Part shown: positions 25,798 to 35,699 of the stretch, piece by piece
How the letters are laid out: every line of letters starts with the position of its first letter
How positions within the stretch are numbered: position 1 is the stretch's first letter
From: an uncultured Granulosicoccaceae bacterium
GTDB lineage: Bacteria; Pseudomonadota; Gammaproteobacteria; Granulosicoccales; Granulosicoccaceae
NCBI GenBank assembly: GCA_938007995.1
Contig: CALLLW010000048.1
Coordinates: forward strand, 1 to 48,023
Reading direction: 5' to 3'
Length of the DNA: 48,023 nt
Notes under the pieces: generated by a model
Database searches by the model: none
Told to the model about the DNA's origin: nothing
Seen by the model: the letters and a program-made list of their open reading frames with translations, nothing else
Translations under genes and position numbers: made by a program

Positions 25798-26535
25798 CTA
25801 TTGCTGCGCTGCCAACAAAGTCTTTGGATAGTTAGTAAACACGCCATCTACACCAATTTCAAACAGCTGGCTGGCCTGCTCGGTGGTATTGACGGTATAG
25901 CAGTAAACACCCAGTCCCTCGGCTTTATAAGCGTTGGTTTTTTCTACATTGAGTAGAGAGTTGGCATGCAGGTGAATATTGCTTGCGCCCACCTCATTAA
26001 TGAGCGCCTGCCAGTCCGGCGGTGCGACCAGGTACAGGCACGATCGCGTAATATCCGGCAGCTTATCTGCCGCGTGTTTTACAGCAATGTGGCTGAAGCT
26101 TGAGATAACAATTTGCGGCAGCGTTGGCTGCTTGTTCAGTAAATCGGCGATTGCGTTTGTGGTGGGCAGCTCCCAGCCGCTGCAGGGTTTTATCTCAAGA
26201 TTAATACCCAGATTTAAGTTGTTGCAGAGTTGCAGGCACTCTTCAAGAGTGGCGATTTTTTCGTGTTTAAAACTGCTGTCAAACCAGCTACCGGCATCGA
26301 GTGTTTTTAAAGCAGCCAGGTTGTGCTCAATAACCAGACCACTGCCATCGCTGCAGCGGCTGAGTCCGTCATCATGAAAAAGGACTGGCACGCCATCGCG
26401 TGAAATATTGACGTCAATCTCTATCCATTTTGCGCCGTGATCGGCGGCCATTTGAATAGCGGCAAGCGTATTCTCCGGTGCATTTCCGCTGGCGCCCCTG
26501 TGGGCGATGATACTCGGCATAGTAATTTCAGACAT
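25798..26535 (-). CDS. ugpQ: Glycerophosphodiester phosphodiesterase
   Basis: 245 residues, no signal peptide, matching cytoplasmic UgpQ-type GDPD enzymes. Catalytic motifs: IIAHRGASGNAPENTLAA (HR and E-N), WIEIDVNISRDGVPVLFHDDGLSR (ExD and HD), later NLEIKPCSG and VYCYTVNTTEQASQLFEIGVDGVFTNYP. The enzyme hydrolyses glycerophosphodiesters to glycerol-3-phosphate and an alcohol, needing a divalent metal. Its 3' end faces the hydrolase gene, and its start faces the MocR regulator across 168 bp. Confidence 0.93.
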   Translation of the reverse strand: MSEITMPSIIAHRGASGNAPENTLAAIQMAADHGAKWIEIDVNISRDGVPVLFHDDGLSRCSDGSGLVIEHNLAALKTLDAGSWFDSSFKHEKIATLEECLQLCNNLNLGINLEIKPCSGWELPTTNAIADLLNKQPTLPQIVISSFSHIAVKHAADKLPDITRSCLYLVAPPDWQALINEVGASNIHLHANSLLNVEKTNAYKAEGLGVYCYTVNTTEQASQLFEIGVDGVFTNYPKTLLAAQQ

Positions 26536-26703
26536 GGTGGTAGCACGCTGGTTTATGTTTACGGGGATGATAGCGTCGATTACACTGCCTCACACACCTG
26601 TAAGCGCCAGACGCAACCCGTTAGTTCTCCTCTACTGTTGATGAGTGCTAGCGCCACTGGCATGCCGGTGAAAACATCGTGAATCCAATTTCTGCGAGAT
26701 TAA

Positions 26704-28224
26704 ATGGCGTCTGAACAGGACCGCAAGCCGAGAACCAGTCAACCGATGTGGCGACAGCTGATCCGGTTGTCGAGTGACCGGGGCGACAGCCTTCAAAGCC
26801 AGCTCAGGCGGGCGCTGGTGACTGCTATTCTTGACGGGCACATTCCACATCACCGGCCGTTGCCATCTTCGCGTGAGCTTGCTCGTGAGCTGGGTGTGGC
26901 GCGCAACACAGTTGTGCATGCCTACCAGCACCTGATGGACGAAGGCTACCTGCTTGCCGAGGAGCGGCGCGGCTACTTTGTTAACTCCGAACTGGTCAAC
27001 AGTAGGTTGGCAAGAGCGCCACAACCCGTTTCAAGTAATGCTGAATCTCCGGATTGGCAAAAGCGTTTTTTAACGCGGCCTTCAGCGCAGCGCAATCTTG
27101 ATCCTCTGCTTGGCAGATGGCGTGATTATGAATATCCATTCACTGCCGGACAAACCGATCCTGGATTGTTCCCGATAAACGAGTGGCGCGAGTGTTGTCG
27201 ACAGTCGCTTGCTGTGCAAGCCATTACTGAATGGATGCCGGATTCAGTGGATAACGATGATCCGCTGCTACTTGAACAAATCTCTAACCGGGTGTTACCG
27301 CCAAGAGGCTTGTGGGTATCGACCAGTCAGATTCTTGTGACCATGGGCGCGCAGAATGCGCTTTATATACTGGCGCGTTTGTTGGTCAATGAAGGTGCCA
27401 CTGTTGGCTTTGAAGACCCCGGTTATCCTGATGCACGTAACATCTTCAAGCTCAGAAATTGTAACCTGGTGCCACTGACAGTAGATGAACAGGGGCTGGT
27501 TATTGATGATCGTATCAATGACTGCGATGTGGTTTTTTGTACGCCAAGTCATCAATCGCCTACCACTGCTACCATGACTCTGGAGCGGCGTCATGAATTA
27601 TTAAAGCGTGCATCAGAACATGACATTCTTGTTATCGAAGACGACTATGAAAGCGAGCTTAACTTTGCCGGTGCGCCAACTCCAGCGTTAAAGAGTCTTG
27701 ATGGCAGTGACCGGGTAATCTACGTTGGCAGTCTTTCTAAAACTCTTGCCCCTGGTCTCAGGCTTGGTTACATGGTCGGGCCTGCTGAGTTGATAAACGA
27801 AGCGCGAGCACTGCGCCGTTTAATGCTCAGGCATCCGCCATCTAATAATCAAAATGCAGTAGCGCACTTTCTGGCGCTGGGTCATCATGACTCACTGGTA
27901 CATAGAATATCTGCCAGTTATAAAGTTCGATGGCAGGCACTGGACGAAGCGCTGACTGAGTTCATGCCAGACTCCAGCAGTGCGCCTGCATTTGGTGGTA
28001 GTGCGTTCTGGGTCAAGTTGCCGGATGGTACCCCGGCAGATGCGGTGCAGCAGGCAGCCAGTGATAACGGTATTCTGGTGGTCTCGGGTGATCCCTATTA
28101 CATGCACCCCAGTACTGATAAAGCGTATTTAAGGATTGGCTTTTCGTCTATACCGGTAGATAAAATCCGGCCGGGCATTGAAAAACTTGCCGGTTTAATT
28201 AATGAGATCAAAACAGCGCTATAG
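26704..28224 (+). CDS. MocR/PdxR-type regulator (GntR domain fused to aminotransferase fold)
   Basis: 506 residues. N-terminal GntR winged helix (LQSQLRRALVTAILDGHI, LPSSRELARELGVARNTVVHAYQHLMDEGYL) and a large class-I aminotransferase domain with VTMGAQNALYILARLL, VFCTPSHQSPTTATM, VIEDDYESELNF and the PLP-lysine motif YVGSLSKTLAPGLRLGYMVG. Such proteins sense PLP or amino-acid derivatives and control nearby metabolism genes. Neighbours are the divergent GDPD gene and the downstream dehydrogenase gene (95 bp), one of which may be its target. No further specificity can be read. Confidence 0.93.
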   Translation: MASEQDRKPRTSQPMWRQLIRLSSDRGDSLQSQLRRALVTAILDGHIPHHRPLPSSRELARELGVARNTVVHAYQHLMDEGYLLAEERRGYFVNSELVNSRLARAPQPVSSNAESPDWQKRFLTRPSAQRNLDPLLGRWRDYEYPFTAGQTDPGLFPINEWRECCRQSLAVQAITEWMPDSVDNDDPLLLEQISNRVLPPRGLWVSTSQILVTMGAQNALYILARLLVNEGATVGFEDPGYPDARNIFKLRNCNLVPLTVDEQGLVIDDRINDCDVVFCTPSHQSPTTATMTLERRHELLKRASEHDILVIEDDYESELNFAGAPTPALKSLDGSDRVIYVGSLSKTLAPGLRLGYMVGPAELINEARALRRLMLRHPPSNNQNAVAHFLALGHHDSLVHRISASYKVRWQALDEALTEFMPDSSSAPAFGGSAFWVKLPDGTPADAVQQAASDNGILVVSGDPYYMHPSTDKAYLRIGFSSIPVDKIRPGIEKLAGLINEIKTAL

Positions 28225-28319
28225 TAGCTTTGTTCAAGCGAATCACGCAGCAGACAAGCGTACAAAAAGTAGTCACAAGCATTTATAAGTTATCAACAAC
28301 ATAACAGGCGGGAAGGTAA

Positions 28320-29195
28320 ATGGCTAAAAGTGTTGCGTTCATCGGATTGGGTGTAATGGGGTATCCCATGGCCGGTCATCTTGCCAGCGCAGGCCACAGT
28401 GTGTCGGTCTACAACCGCACTAAAGCCAAAGCAGAAAAGTGGGCCGGGGAGCATAGTGGCAAAGCTTGCGATACACCGCGGGAAGCATCTGAAGGTGCAG
28501 ACATCGTGATGATGTGTGTTGGCAATGATGATGATATTCGTTCTGTTGTGTACGGTGATAATGGTGTGCTGGCCGGCCTTGGCAAAGGTGCCATTCTGGT
28601 TGATCACACGACTGCCTCCGCCGTCATTGCACGTGAGCTTGCAGCTGCTTGCGCTGAAAAACAAGCGGGTTTTGTAGACGGCCCGGTTTCCGGTGGTCAG
28701 GCAGGTGCAGAAAACGGTGTGCTTGCGATCATGTGTGGCGGTGAACAAAAAACCTATGACGCAGTGTCTGACACGCTCGCAGCTTACGGTAAAAACGTTG
28801 CACTGATTGGTGAAACCGGTGCCGGACAACTCACCAAAATGGTCAACCAGATCTGTATAGCCGGTTTGGTTCAGGCATTGGCTGAAGGGGTTAACTTCGC
28901 ACAGGCCGCCAACCTTGATATAGAAAAAGTCATGGGTGTGGTTGGTGGGGGTGCCGCGCAATCATGGCAACTTAACAACCGCTACGACACCATGGCAAAG
29001 AACGAGTTTGATTTTGGCTTTGCAGTGGACTGGATGCGCAAGGATTTATCTATCGTATTGAATGAAGCGCGTGGTAACGGTGCGTCGGTACCGGTTACAG
29101 CGATGGTGGATCAGTACTACGCCGATGTACAGAAGATGGGGGGTAACCGCTGGGATACCTCAAGCCTTATTGCGCGACTGAAAAAGTTCTCCTAG
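28320..29195 (+). CDS. NAD-dependent beta-hydroxyacid dehydrogenase (3-hydroxyisobutyrate dehydrogenase-like)
   Basis: 291 residues. Rossmann start VAFIGLGVMGYPMAGHLASAGHSVSVYNR, substrate motif FVDGPVSGGQAGAENGVLAIMCGG, and the catalytic Lys region TGAGQLTKMVNQICIAGLVQALAE (K in TKMVNQ). Late substrate-binding segment DFAVDWMRKDLSIV-like (FGFAVDWMRKDLSIVL). Typical HIBADH/tartronate-semialdehyde reductase length. A strong GGGAAGG ribosome-binding site precedes the ATG. Likely oxidises or reduces a short 3-hydroxyacid. It sits between the MocR regulator and the PotABCD-like importer, but 224 bp separate it from the latter. Confidence 0.92.
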   Translation: MAKSVAFIGLGVMGYPMAGHLASAGHSVSVYNRTKAKAEKWAGEHSGKACDTPREASEGADIVMMCVGNDDDIRSVVYGDNGVLAGLGKGAILVDHTTASAVIARELAAACAEKQAGFVDGPVSGGQAGAENGVLAIMCGGEQKTYDAVSDTLAAYGKNVALIGETGAGQLTKMVNQICIAGLVQALAEGVNFAQAANLDIEKVMGVVGGGAAQSWQLNNRYDTMAKNEFDFGFAVDWMRKDLSIVLNEARGNGASVPVTAMVDQYYADVQKMGGNRWDTSSLIARLKKFS

Positions 29196-29419
29196 ATTTT
29201 AAGGTTGCGGTCAGGGTCCTTGTACTAGCCTGTCCCCCTGGGTGCGGTGGTGCCTCTTATTGGCGCGTCGCGGGTAGCGACACACATTTATACAACATTC
29301 AATTCGCAAAAACCGGCGTTTGCATAGTTGGTAGTTGCCTGAATGCTGCTGCTGCTGCACACTGTTTGTATTAGTTGAGTAACTGTATCAATTTTGATAC
29401 ACCTTCAAGCTGGAACTGA

Positions 29420-30508
29420 ATGCCTGCGCCAAACCCCCTTGTTCAATTTAAAAATGTGCAAAAGAGTTACGACGGCAAGATACTCGTCGTAAAGGATCTG
29501 AATCTCGATGTAGAAACCGGAGAGTTTCTCACAATGCTCGGGCCATCCGGTTCCGGCAAAACTACCTGCCTGATGATGCTGGCCGGCTTCGAGCCTGCCA
29601 CGCACGGCGAGATATATCTCAACGAGCGCCCGATCAACAACGTACCTCCGCACAAACGCGGTATTGGTATGGTGTTCCAGAACTACGCATTGTTTCCGCA
29701 CATGACTGTTGCAGAAAACCTGGCCTTTCCGCTTGAAGTGCGGAAAATGTCGAAGTCAGAGCGCGAAGAGCGGGTTAGAAAAGCGCTTGATATGGTTCAA
29801 CTTGGCGAGTTTGGCAGCCGACGACCGGCGCAGCTTTCAGGTGGTCAGCAGCAACGTGTCGCGGTAGCTCGCGCACTGGTATTCGATCCCGAGCTGGTAC
29901 TAATGGACGAACCGCTTGGTGCACTTGATAAAAACCTGCGCGAACAAATGCAGTACGAGATTAAACACATTCATGAAAATCTGGGTGTGACTGTTGTGTA
30001 CGTTACCCACGATCAATCTGAAGCATTAACCATGTCGAATCGTATTGCTGTATTTAACGACGGCGTGATTCAACAGCTTGCACCACCTGATGATTTATAC
30101 GAAAGGCCAGACAACGCTTTTGTAGCCCAGTTTATCGGTGAAAACAACAAGCTACGTGGCCGGGTGTCATTGATAGACGGTGATTATTGTGTGGTACAGA
30201 CCACCGAAGGTGTACCCATCTATGCCATGGCGATAAATGTTTCGGCCAGTGGTGAAGAGTCTACCTTGTCACTGCGTCCCGAGCGTGTGGTAGTGAACCC
30301 GGCTGTCGGCTCTGTACCGAATATTTTTGATGCCAGAGTGTTGGAGCTTATCTACCTTGGCGATCACATCCGTACACGTGTGTCGCTGCTCGGGCGTGAA
30401 GATTTTATTATTAAAGTACCCAACTCGGCCGACCACGCATTTCTGCGGGAAGGTGATGTTGTGTCAATCGGTTGGTTGCAGGAGGATTGCCGCGCTCTGG
30501 ACGCGTAG
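29420..30508 (+). CDS. ABC importer ATPase, spermidine/putrescine (PotA) type
   Basis: 362 residues. ATPase domain: VKDLNLDVETGEFLTMLGPSG, Walker A GPSGSGKTT, signature QLSGGQQQRVAVARA, Walker B LVLMDEPLGALD, His VTHDQSEAL. A C-terminal TOBE domain (FIGENNKLRGRVSL, LSLRPERVVVNP) is typical for PotA-like subunits. The order ATPase, binding protein, two permeases matches polyamine-type importers. The neighbouring sarcosine oxidase genes make an N-methylated compound a plausible cargo instead of a polyamine. Confidence 0.93.
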   Translation: MPAPNPLVQFKNVQKSYDGKILVVKDLNLDVETGEFLTMLGPSGSGKTTCLMMLAGFEPATHGEIYLNERPINNVPPHKRGIGMVFQNYALFPHMTVAENLAFPLEVRKMSKSEREERVRKALDMVQLGEFGSRRPAQLSGGQQQRVAVARALVFDPELVLMDEPLGALDKNLREQMQYEIKHIHENLGVTVVYVTHDQSEALTMSNRIAVFNDGVIQQLAPPDDLYERPDNAFVAQFIGENNKLRGRVSLIDGDYCVVQTTEGVPIYAMAINVSASGEESTLSLRPERVVVNPAVGSVPNIFDARVLELIYLGDHIRTRVSLLGREDFIIKVPNSADHAFLREGDVVSIGWLQEDCRALDA

Positions 30509-30604
30509 AATATACAGGCTGGAGTAGGCTTGTGTGCTGTAATCTAAAGGCAACAGAACTGACCAATGTCGGATTATCGAACTGCTGAATTGTAGTTCTA
30601 CCGC

Positions 30605-30658
30605 TTCGGGCTTTGTCCCGAACTAAACGCAAACCGGTTTTTTCCGGATTTTTTTACA
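30605..30658 (+). promoter_or_regulatory. Hairpins with T-tract upstream of the binding-protein gene
   Basis: TTCGGG-6 nt-CCCGAA (30605-30622) is followed by CCGG-TTTTTT-CCGG and a run of seven T (to 30655). This ends about 10 bp before the ribosome-binding site of the next gene. It may terminate the ATPase transcript or work as an attenuator/processing site that raises binding-protein expression. The second stem is only 4 bp. Confidence 0.4.
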
Positions 30659-30673
30659 ACGAGGATTAATGCA

Positions 30674-31756
30674 ATGAAAAAAGTAACCACATTGCTCGCT
30701 GCCGGTCTTGCCGCAGCAGTAGGTGCTGCTAACGCCGCTGAAACAATCACTGTAGTTTCATGGGGTGGTGCATACACCAAGTCACAGATAGAGGCTTACC
30801 ATAAGCCGTGGATGGCAGCGACTGGTAACACAGTTGTTTCAGAAGACTACAACGGTGGTTTGTCTGAAGTGAAAGCCCAGGTTGAAGCAGGCAACGTTAA
30901 GTGGGACCTGATCGACGTAGAGCTTTCAGACGCAGTTCGCGGCTGTGACGAAGGTCTGCTCGAAGAAATCAACATTGATGACTTCCCTGCAGGTGCTGAT
31001 GGTACCCCTGCTGCAGAAGACTTCCTGCCAGGTACCTTCACTGACTGCGCAGTAGCTAACATCGTCTGGTCAACTATCTATGCCTATGATGCATCGAAGA
31101 TCGATGGTGATGCACCAAGCACCATTGCAGACTTCTTTGATACTGCAAAGTACCCTGGCAAGCGTGGTCTGCGTAAAAACCCCAAAGCCAACCTTGAAAT
31201 GGCTCTGATGGCAGACGGTGTTGCTGCTGACGAAGTCTACTCAGTGCTTGAAACTGAAGAAGGCATTGAGCGTGCATTCGCAAAGCTTGATTCAATCAAA
31301 GACGACGTTGTCTGGTGGGAAGCGGGTGCACAGCCTCCACAGCTGCTGGCTGACGGTGAAGTTGCAATGACTACTGCATACAACGGCCGTATCTTTAACG
31401 CTGTTGCGTCAGAAGATAAGCCATTTGAAATCGTATGGGACGGCCAGGTTTGGGATCTTGATCTTTGGGTAATGCCTAAAGGTGCACCAAACAAGGAAGC
31501 CGCAATGGACTTCATGAAGTACTCAACCGGTACTGAAGCACTTGCAGCACAGGCTAGCTGGATCTCTTATGGTCCTGCGCGTAAGTCATCTTCTCCGCTG
31601 GTGGGTTCATTCCACAACAAGCCGGAGCTTGAAATGGCAAGCCACATGCCTACCGCACCTGATAACCTGAAGAATGCTCTGCAGAATAACTTTGAGTTTT
31701 GGGCAGACAACCAGGATCAACTGAACGAGCAGTTCAACGCCTGGCTTGCACAGTAA
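30674..31756 (+). CDS. ABC importer periplasmic binding protein (polyamine-type)
   Basis: 360 residues with a signal peptide (MKKVTTLLAAGLAAAVGAANA, then AETITVVSWGG). The mature start TVVSWGGAYTKSQIEAYHKP and NVKWDLIDVELSDAVRGCDEGLLEEI resemble the PotD/PotF-like family (SBP_bac_8). WEAGAQPPQLLADGEVAMTTAYNGR forms part of the binding cleft in such proteins. Codon use is highly biased to few codons, suggesting strong expression. Flanked by a T-rich hairpin region upstream and a true terminator downstream. Ligand not determined. Confidence 0.92.
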   Translation: MKKVTTLLAAGLAAAVGAANAAETITVVSWGGAYTKSQIEAYHKPWMAATGNTVVSEDYNGGLSEVKAQVEAGNVKWDLIDVELSDAVRGCDEGLLEEINIDDFPAGADGTPAAEDFLPGTFTDCAVANIVWSTIYAYDASKIDGDAPSTIADFFDTAKYPGKRGLRKNPKANLEMALMADGVAADEVYSVLETEEGIERAFAKLDSIKDDVVWWEAGAQPPQLLADGEVAMTTAYNGRIFNAVASEDKPFEIVWDGQVWDLDLWVMPKGAPNKEAAMDFMKYSTGTEALAAQASWISYGPARKSSSPLVGSFHNKPELEMASHMPTAPDNLKNALQNNFEFWADNQDQLNEQFNAWLAQ

Positions 31757-31772
31757 GTTGTAGTGACAATTT

Positions 31773-31803
31773 CGCCCCGGACTGTGTCCGGGGCGTTTTG
31801 TTT
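31773..31803 (+). terminator. Rho-independent terminator after the binding-protein gene
   Basis: CGCCCCGGAC and GTCCGGGGCG pair perfectly around a 3-base loop and are followed by TTTTGTTTT. It probably lets only part of the transcripts continue into the permease genes, giving binding protein in excess. Confidence 0.85.
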
Positions 31804-31859
31804 TAAAGCGTTTAATTCACACCATCAATTCACTTGTGTTGTAGGCAGCCGGGTAATTT

Positions 31860-33104
31860 ATGACCACAACGGCCGATGTCGGCATCGACGATAAACTCCT
31901 GCAAAAGCGTCTTGATAAGGCGATGTTCAATCGCCGGCTGCGCGCTTTTATGCTGGTGCTGCCGATTCTTTTGTTTCTGTTAGTTGTATTTATCATTCCT
32001 ATTGCGTACTTCCTGTTTCAGGGGATCTACGACAAAACCTTTTCTTCCATCATGCCGCAAACGACTGAAGTGTTGTCTGAGTGGGATGGTGCCTCCGAGC
32101 CAACCGAAGAAATGTTTGCTGCACTGGTTGCAGACATGGTTGTCGCAAGAGAAAACAAAACCATTGGTAGGGTCGCAACGCGGGTAAACCGCGATCTGCC
32201 CGGTTCACGCTCGTTGTTTACTTCCAGTGCACGCCAGGCAGCGCGCCTTGAGCCGCCTTTTATGGAAAGCCTGCCGGAGGTAAAAGATAAGTGGGGCGAG
32301 ATAGAGGTCTGGCAGGCAATGAAAACTGCCTCAAGAAAGTTCACTCCCGGCTACTACGCGGCAGCACTTGATTTAAAGTTGCAAAGCGATGGTTCAATTG
32401 TTCGGCAGGATGAGAAGCGACGCATTCATTTAACGCTAATGGTGCGCACGCTACAGATTTCTTTTCTGGTCACGGTGTTCTGTTTGTTGCTGGGCTATCC
32501 GATTGCGTATTTGCTCGCCACACTGCCGGTTAAAACTTCAAACCTGTTGTTGATTTTGGTACTGCTGCCATTCTGGACTTCAATTCTGGTTCGAACCACA
32601 GCGTGGATCGCCATGCTGCAGTCTCAGGGAGTGGTGAATGATCTGCTGGTGTTCTTTGGAGTCACACCGGACGATGCGCGATTTTCACTTATCTATAACA
32701 AGATCGGCACACTGATCGCAATGACACATATCTTGTTGCCATTCATGATTCTGCCCTTGTACTCAGTCATGAAAGGCATCCCGCCCAGCTACGTTCGTGC
32801 TGCAAAAAGTCTGGGTGCAACCAACTGGACTGCATTCTGGCGAGTCTATGCGCCGCAAACCGTGCCTGGTTTAGGTGCTGGTGCGATTCTCGTTTTCATC
32901 GTCGCGATTGGTTACTACATTACGCCGGCACTGGTAGGTGGTCAGGAAGGTACAATGATATCCAACACCATTGACGGGCATATGCGGCAATCACTCAACT
33001 GGAATCTGGCTGCTGCTCTGGCAGGTGTGTTGATGGTAGTCGTGTTAACTCTGTATTGGGTATACGACAAGGTTGTCGGCATAGACAACATGAAGCTAGG
33101 GTAG
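31860..33104 (+). CDS. ABC importer permease, PotB/PotH type, with enlarged first periplasmic loop
   Basis: 414 residues. After the first helix (FMLVLPILLFLLVVFIIPIA) there is a hydrophilic insertion of about 135 residues (to about residue 195) before the core of five helices; usual PotB is ~280-310 residues. The core has LVRTTAWIAMLQSQGVVN and the coupling motif VRAAKSLGATNWTAFWRVYAPQTVPG (EAA-like loop). Such long first loops are seen in PotB-like permeases of other proteobacteria. It pairs with the permease at 33392. Confidence 0.9.
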   Translation: MTTTADVGIDDKLLQKRLDKAMFNRRLRAFMLVLPILLFLLVVFIIPIAYFLFQGIYDKTFSSIMPQTTEVLSEWDGASEPTEEMFAALVADMVVARENKTIGRVATRVNRDLPGSRSLFTSSARQAARLEPPFMESLPEVKDKWGEIEVWQAMKTASRKFTPGYYAAALDLKLQSDGSIVRQDEKRRIHLTLMVRTLQISFLVTVFCLLLGYPIAYLLATLPVKTSNLLLILVLLPFWTSILVRTTAWIAMLQSQGVVNDLLVFFGVTPDDARFSLIYNKIGTLIAMTHILLPFMILPLYSVMKGIPPSYVRAAKSLGATNWTAFWRVYAPQTVPGLGAGAILVFIVAIGYYITPALVGGQEGTMISNTIDGHMRQSLNWNLAAALAGVLMVVVLTLYWVYDKVVGIDNMKLG

Positions 33105-33244
33105 GGTGAGTGCACTGCAACATTCAAACGATACAAATGAGTCGATCAATCAAAGTGCTTAGGTCATGAATATGTTCTTACATGCGGTTCAATGTGCGGG
33201 TGTTTTAAGGAATTCCGAGTGCACTTTAATTGACGCCCCTGCGG

Positions 33245-33356
33245 GAGTCTGTCATTCGGTCCGTAGCTGCGTTACGGCTCTTGAAAAGGGAACGGCCATT
33301 TCCTGCGAGCCAAGCCTTGCCACCCTTTTCGGCAATTTTAGGGGAATGACAAACTC
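33245..33356. repeat. 112-bp fold-back repeat (MITE-like) between permease genes
   Basis: The ends GAGTCTGTCATTC (33245-33257) and GAATGACAAACTC (33344-33356) are inverted repeats with 12 of 13 matches. Nested inside are GAAAAGGG/CCCTTTTC (33283-33290 and 33323-33330) and CCGTA/TACGG. It sits in a 287-bp gap inside an operon whose genes usually abut. No open frame. Likely a non-autonomous palindromic element; whether it is dispersed in the genome cannot be seen here. Confidence 0.45.
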
Positions 33357-33391
33357 TCATTCGCACCGTTTAAACGTTACAGTACACTGAG

Positions 33392-34297
33392 ATGGCACTT
33401 CCAGCATATGCAGGGTGGGGTGAGCGAGTCTGGTACTACGCTTTCCGCTTTATTTGTTTTTTAATATTTGTATTTTTAATCGCACCGATACTTATCGTAC
33501 TGCCGTTAAGTTTTAATGTAGAGCCGTACTTTTCTTTTACCCCAGGCATGCTGTCATTTGATCCAGACGCTTATTCTCTGCGTTGGTACAAAGACATACT
33601 CACCAACGGCATGGCCAATCCGGAAGCGACAACCGGCTGGTGGGCAGACGTATGGAACAATGCGCAGTGGGTGCGCTCCATGCGTAACAGTTTCTTTATT
33701 GGATTCTTCGCAACGTTAATTGCGACAGCACTGGGCACCATGGCTGCAGTTGGATTAAGCCGCGCTGAAATGCCATTCAAGAAAAAAATAATGGCCTTTC
33801 TGATTTCACCTCTGATCGTGCCGTTAGTTGTTACCGCTGCCGGTTCATTTAGAGCCTTTAGTGAACTCGGACTTGCCTATACGCATCTGGGTGTGATTCT
33901 GGCGCACGCGGTGCTCGGTATACCGTTTGTGATTATCACCGTCACCGCAACGCTGGTTGGTTTTGATAACAGTCTGGTACAGGCTTCCTACAGTATGGGT
34001 GCCTCACCGTTGCGGACTTTTTTCAGAGTGCAGTTGCCTTTGATTTTACCCGGTGTGATATCCGGTGCTCTGTTTGCGTTTGTCACCTCGTTCGATGAAG
34101 TTGTAGTGGTTATTGCTATGGCATCGGTTGAGCAACGCACCATCCCGCGGCAGATGTTTTCCGGTATTCGCGAACAGATTTCACCCACCATTCTGGCGGT
34201 GGCAACGATTCTGGTCATCATCTCAATCGCACTGCTGACAACGCTGGAACTGATCCGCCGTCGCGGCGAGAGATTGCGCGGTGTGACGCCGGCGTAG
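33392..34297 (+). CDS. ABC importer permease, PotC/PotI type
   Basis: 301 residues, six helices. Typical start ([22 protein letters not shown]), helix 2 onset [32 protein letters not shown], coupling loop [35 protein letters not shown] and [10 protein letters not shown]. Normal length. Separated from its partner permease by 287 bp containing a fold-back repeat, which may reduce or uncouple its expression. The soxB gene follows 157 bp downstream. Confidence 0.92.
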   Translation: MALPAYAGWGERVWYYAFRFICFLIFVFLIAPILIVLPLSFNVEPYFSFTPGMLSFDPDAYSLRWYKDILTNGMANPEATTGWWADVWNNAQWVRSMRNSFFIGFFATLIATALGTMAAVGLSRAEMPFKKKIMAFLISPLIVPLVVTAAGSFRAFSELGLAYTHLGVILAHAVLGIPFVIITVTATLVGFDNSLVQASYSMGASPLRTFFRVQLPLILPGVISGALFAFVTSFDEVVVVIAMASVEQRTIPRQMFSGIREQISPTILAVATILVIISIALLTTLELIRRRGERLRGVTPA

Positions 34298-34400
34298 TTT
34301 CCCAGTCAAGGCGGGTTATAGGGCTGATTATTGCTGTGGTTTAGTCGTTTTCGGAACAACGCCCCGGCACTTTTTTAACGACGATTCACTTGAACTCCTG

Positions 34401-34427
34401 CTGCGGGACGGACAGACCGTGCCGCAG
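34401..34427 (+). promoter_or_regulatory. Leader hairpin before soxB
   Basis: CTGCGGGACGG and CCGTGCCGCAG pair around ACAGA with one mismatch. It lies 28 bp before the soxB start, within the leader, without a T-tract. It could end the importer transcript or shape soxB translation. Confidence 0.4.
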
Positions 34428-34454
34428 GCAAATCCCTTATTTTTTGATGACCTT

Positions 34455-35699
34455 ATGAAAGCGTACTCCCTGTTTTCACTGGCACGTAATGCCATGTCAT
34501 ATCATCGTAACTGGCAGCGAGCCTGGCGCAGTCCGGATCCCAAGTCCAGCTACGATGTTGTGATCATCGGTGGCGGTGGCCACGGTCTGGCAACTGCTTA
34601 CTACCTTGCCACGCAGTGCGGCATCAGCAATGTTGCTGTGATAGAAAAGGGCTGGCTTGGTGGCGGTAACACCGGCCGCAATACCACCATTGTGCGCTCG
34701 AATTACCTGCTTGATGCGTCTGCCGGCATTTACGAGCACGCAGTGAAACTGTGGGAAGGTTTATCGCAAGAGCTCAACTACAACGTGATGTTCTCCCAGC
34801 GTGGCCTGTTGCATCTGGCGCACAGTGTTCACGACATGCAGGAGATTGGTCGTCGTGGTAATGCTATTTATCTTAACGGTATCGACTCAGAGTTTCTGAC
34901 ACCGGCGCAGGTAAAAGAAATGCTGCCGATCATTAACATGAACTGTCGTTATCCGGTCATGGGTGGTTTGCTGCAGAAGCGTGGTGGTACAGCGCGGCAC
35001 GATGCAGTGGCATGGGGTTATGCACGCGGTGCGGATGCCGCCGGTGTAGACATTATTCAAAACTGCGAAGTCACTGGTGTACGTGTTGAGAACAATACCG
35101 TTACCGGTGTTGAAACCAGTCGCGGGTTTATTGGTGCGAATAAAGTCGGATCAGTGGCGGCGGGCCACAGCAGTGTGATTGCAGAAATGGCGGGATTCAA
35201 ATTACCGCTCGAATGTTATCCGTTGCAGGCGCTGGTATCAGAGCCGATAAAGCCGATTATTGATTGCGTGGTGATGTCTAACGGTATTCATGTGTATGTT
35301 AGTCAGTCAGATAAAGGCGAGCTGGTTGTGGGCTCAGGTTCTGACGCTTATAACTCTTACTCGCAACGTGGCAGCTTTGATTTAATTGAACATACCGTCG
35401 GGCCGTTGTGTGAGTTGTTTCCGTTATTTTCCCGCTTACGCATGCTGCGGCAATGGGCAGGTATTGTTGATGTCACCGTTGATCGCTCACCTATACTTTC
35501 TAAAACTCCGGTAAAGAATCTGTATTTTAACTGCGGCTGGGGCACCGGTGGATTCAAAGCCACACCGGGCAGCGGCCATGCCTTTGCACACTCTATTGCT
35601 GCAGGTGAAATGAATAATATTGCTGCACCGTTTTCAATAGATCGGTTTAATTCTGGCGCGCTGATTGACGAAGGTGCAGCAGCGGCGGTGGCACACTAA
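34455..35699 (+). CDS. soxB: Sarcosine oxidase subunit beta
   Basis: 414 residues from the ATG at 34455 ([20 protein letters not shown]), which matches the usual SoxB start; an upstream GTG at 34419 would fall in a hairpin. FAD motif [19 protein letters not shown], then [21 protein letters not shown], which is characteristic of heterotetrameric sarcosine oxidase beta and includes the region of covalent FMN attachment. C-terminal [22 protein letters not shown]. Catalyses oxidative demethylation of sarcosine to glycine, with H2O2 and methylene-tetrahydrofolate or formaldehyde. The stop overlaps soxD by one base. Confidence 0.95.
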   Translation: MKAYSLFSLARNAMSYHRNWQRAWRSPDPKSSYDVVIIGGGGHGLATAYYLATQCGISNVAVIEKGWLGGGNTGRNTTIVRSNYLLDASAGIYEHAVKLWEGLSQELNYNVMFSQRGLLHLAHSVHDMQEIGRRGNAIYLNGIDSEFLTPAQVKEMLPIINMNCRYPVMGGLLQKRGGTARHDAVAWGYARGADAAGVDIIQNCEVTGVRVENNTVTGVETSRGFIGANKVGSVAAGHSSVIAEMAGFKLPLECYPLQALVSEPIKPIIDCVVMSNGIHVYVSQSDKGELVVGSGSDAYNSYSQRGSFDLIEHTVGPLCELFPLFSRLRMLRQWAGIVDVTVDRSPILSKTPVKNLYFNCGWGTGGFKATPGSGHAFAHSIAAGEMNNIAAPFSIDRFNSGALIDEGAAAAVAH

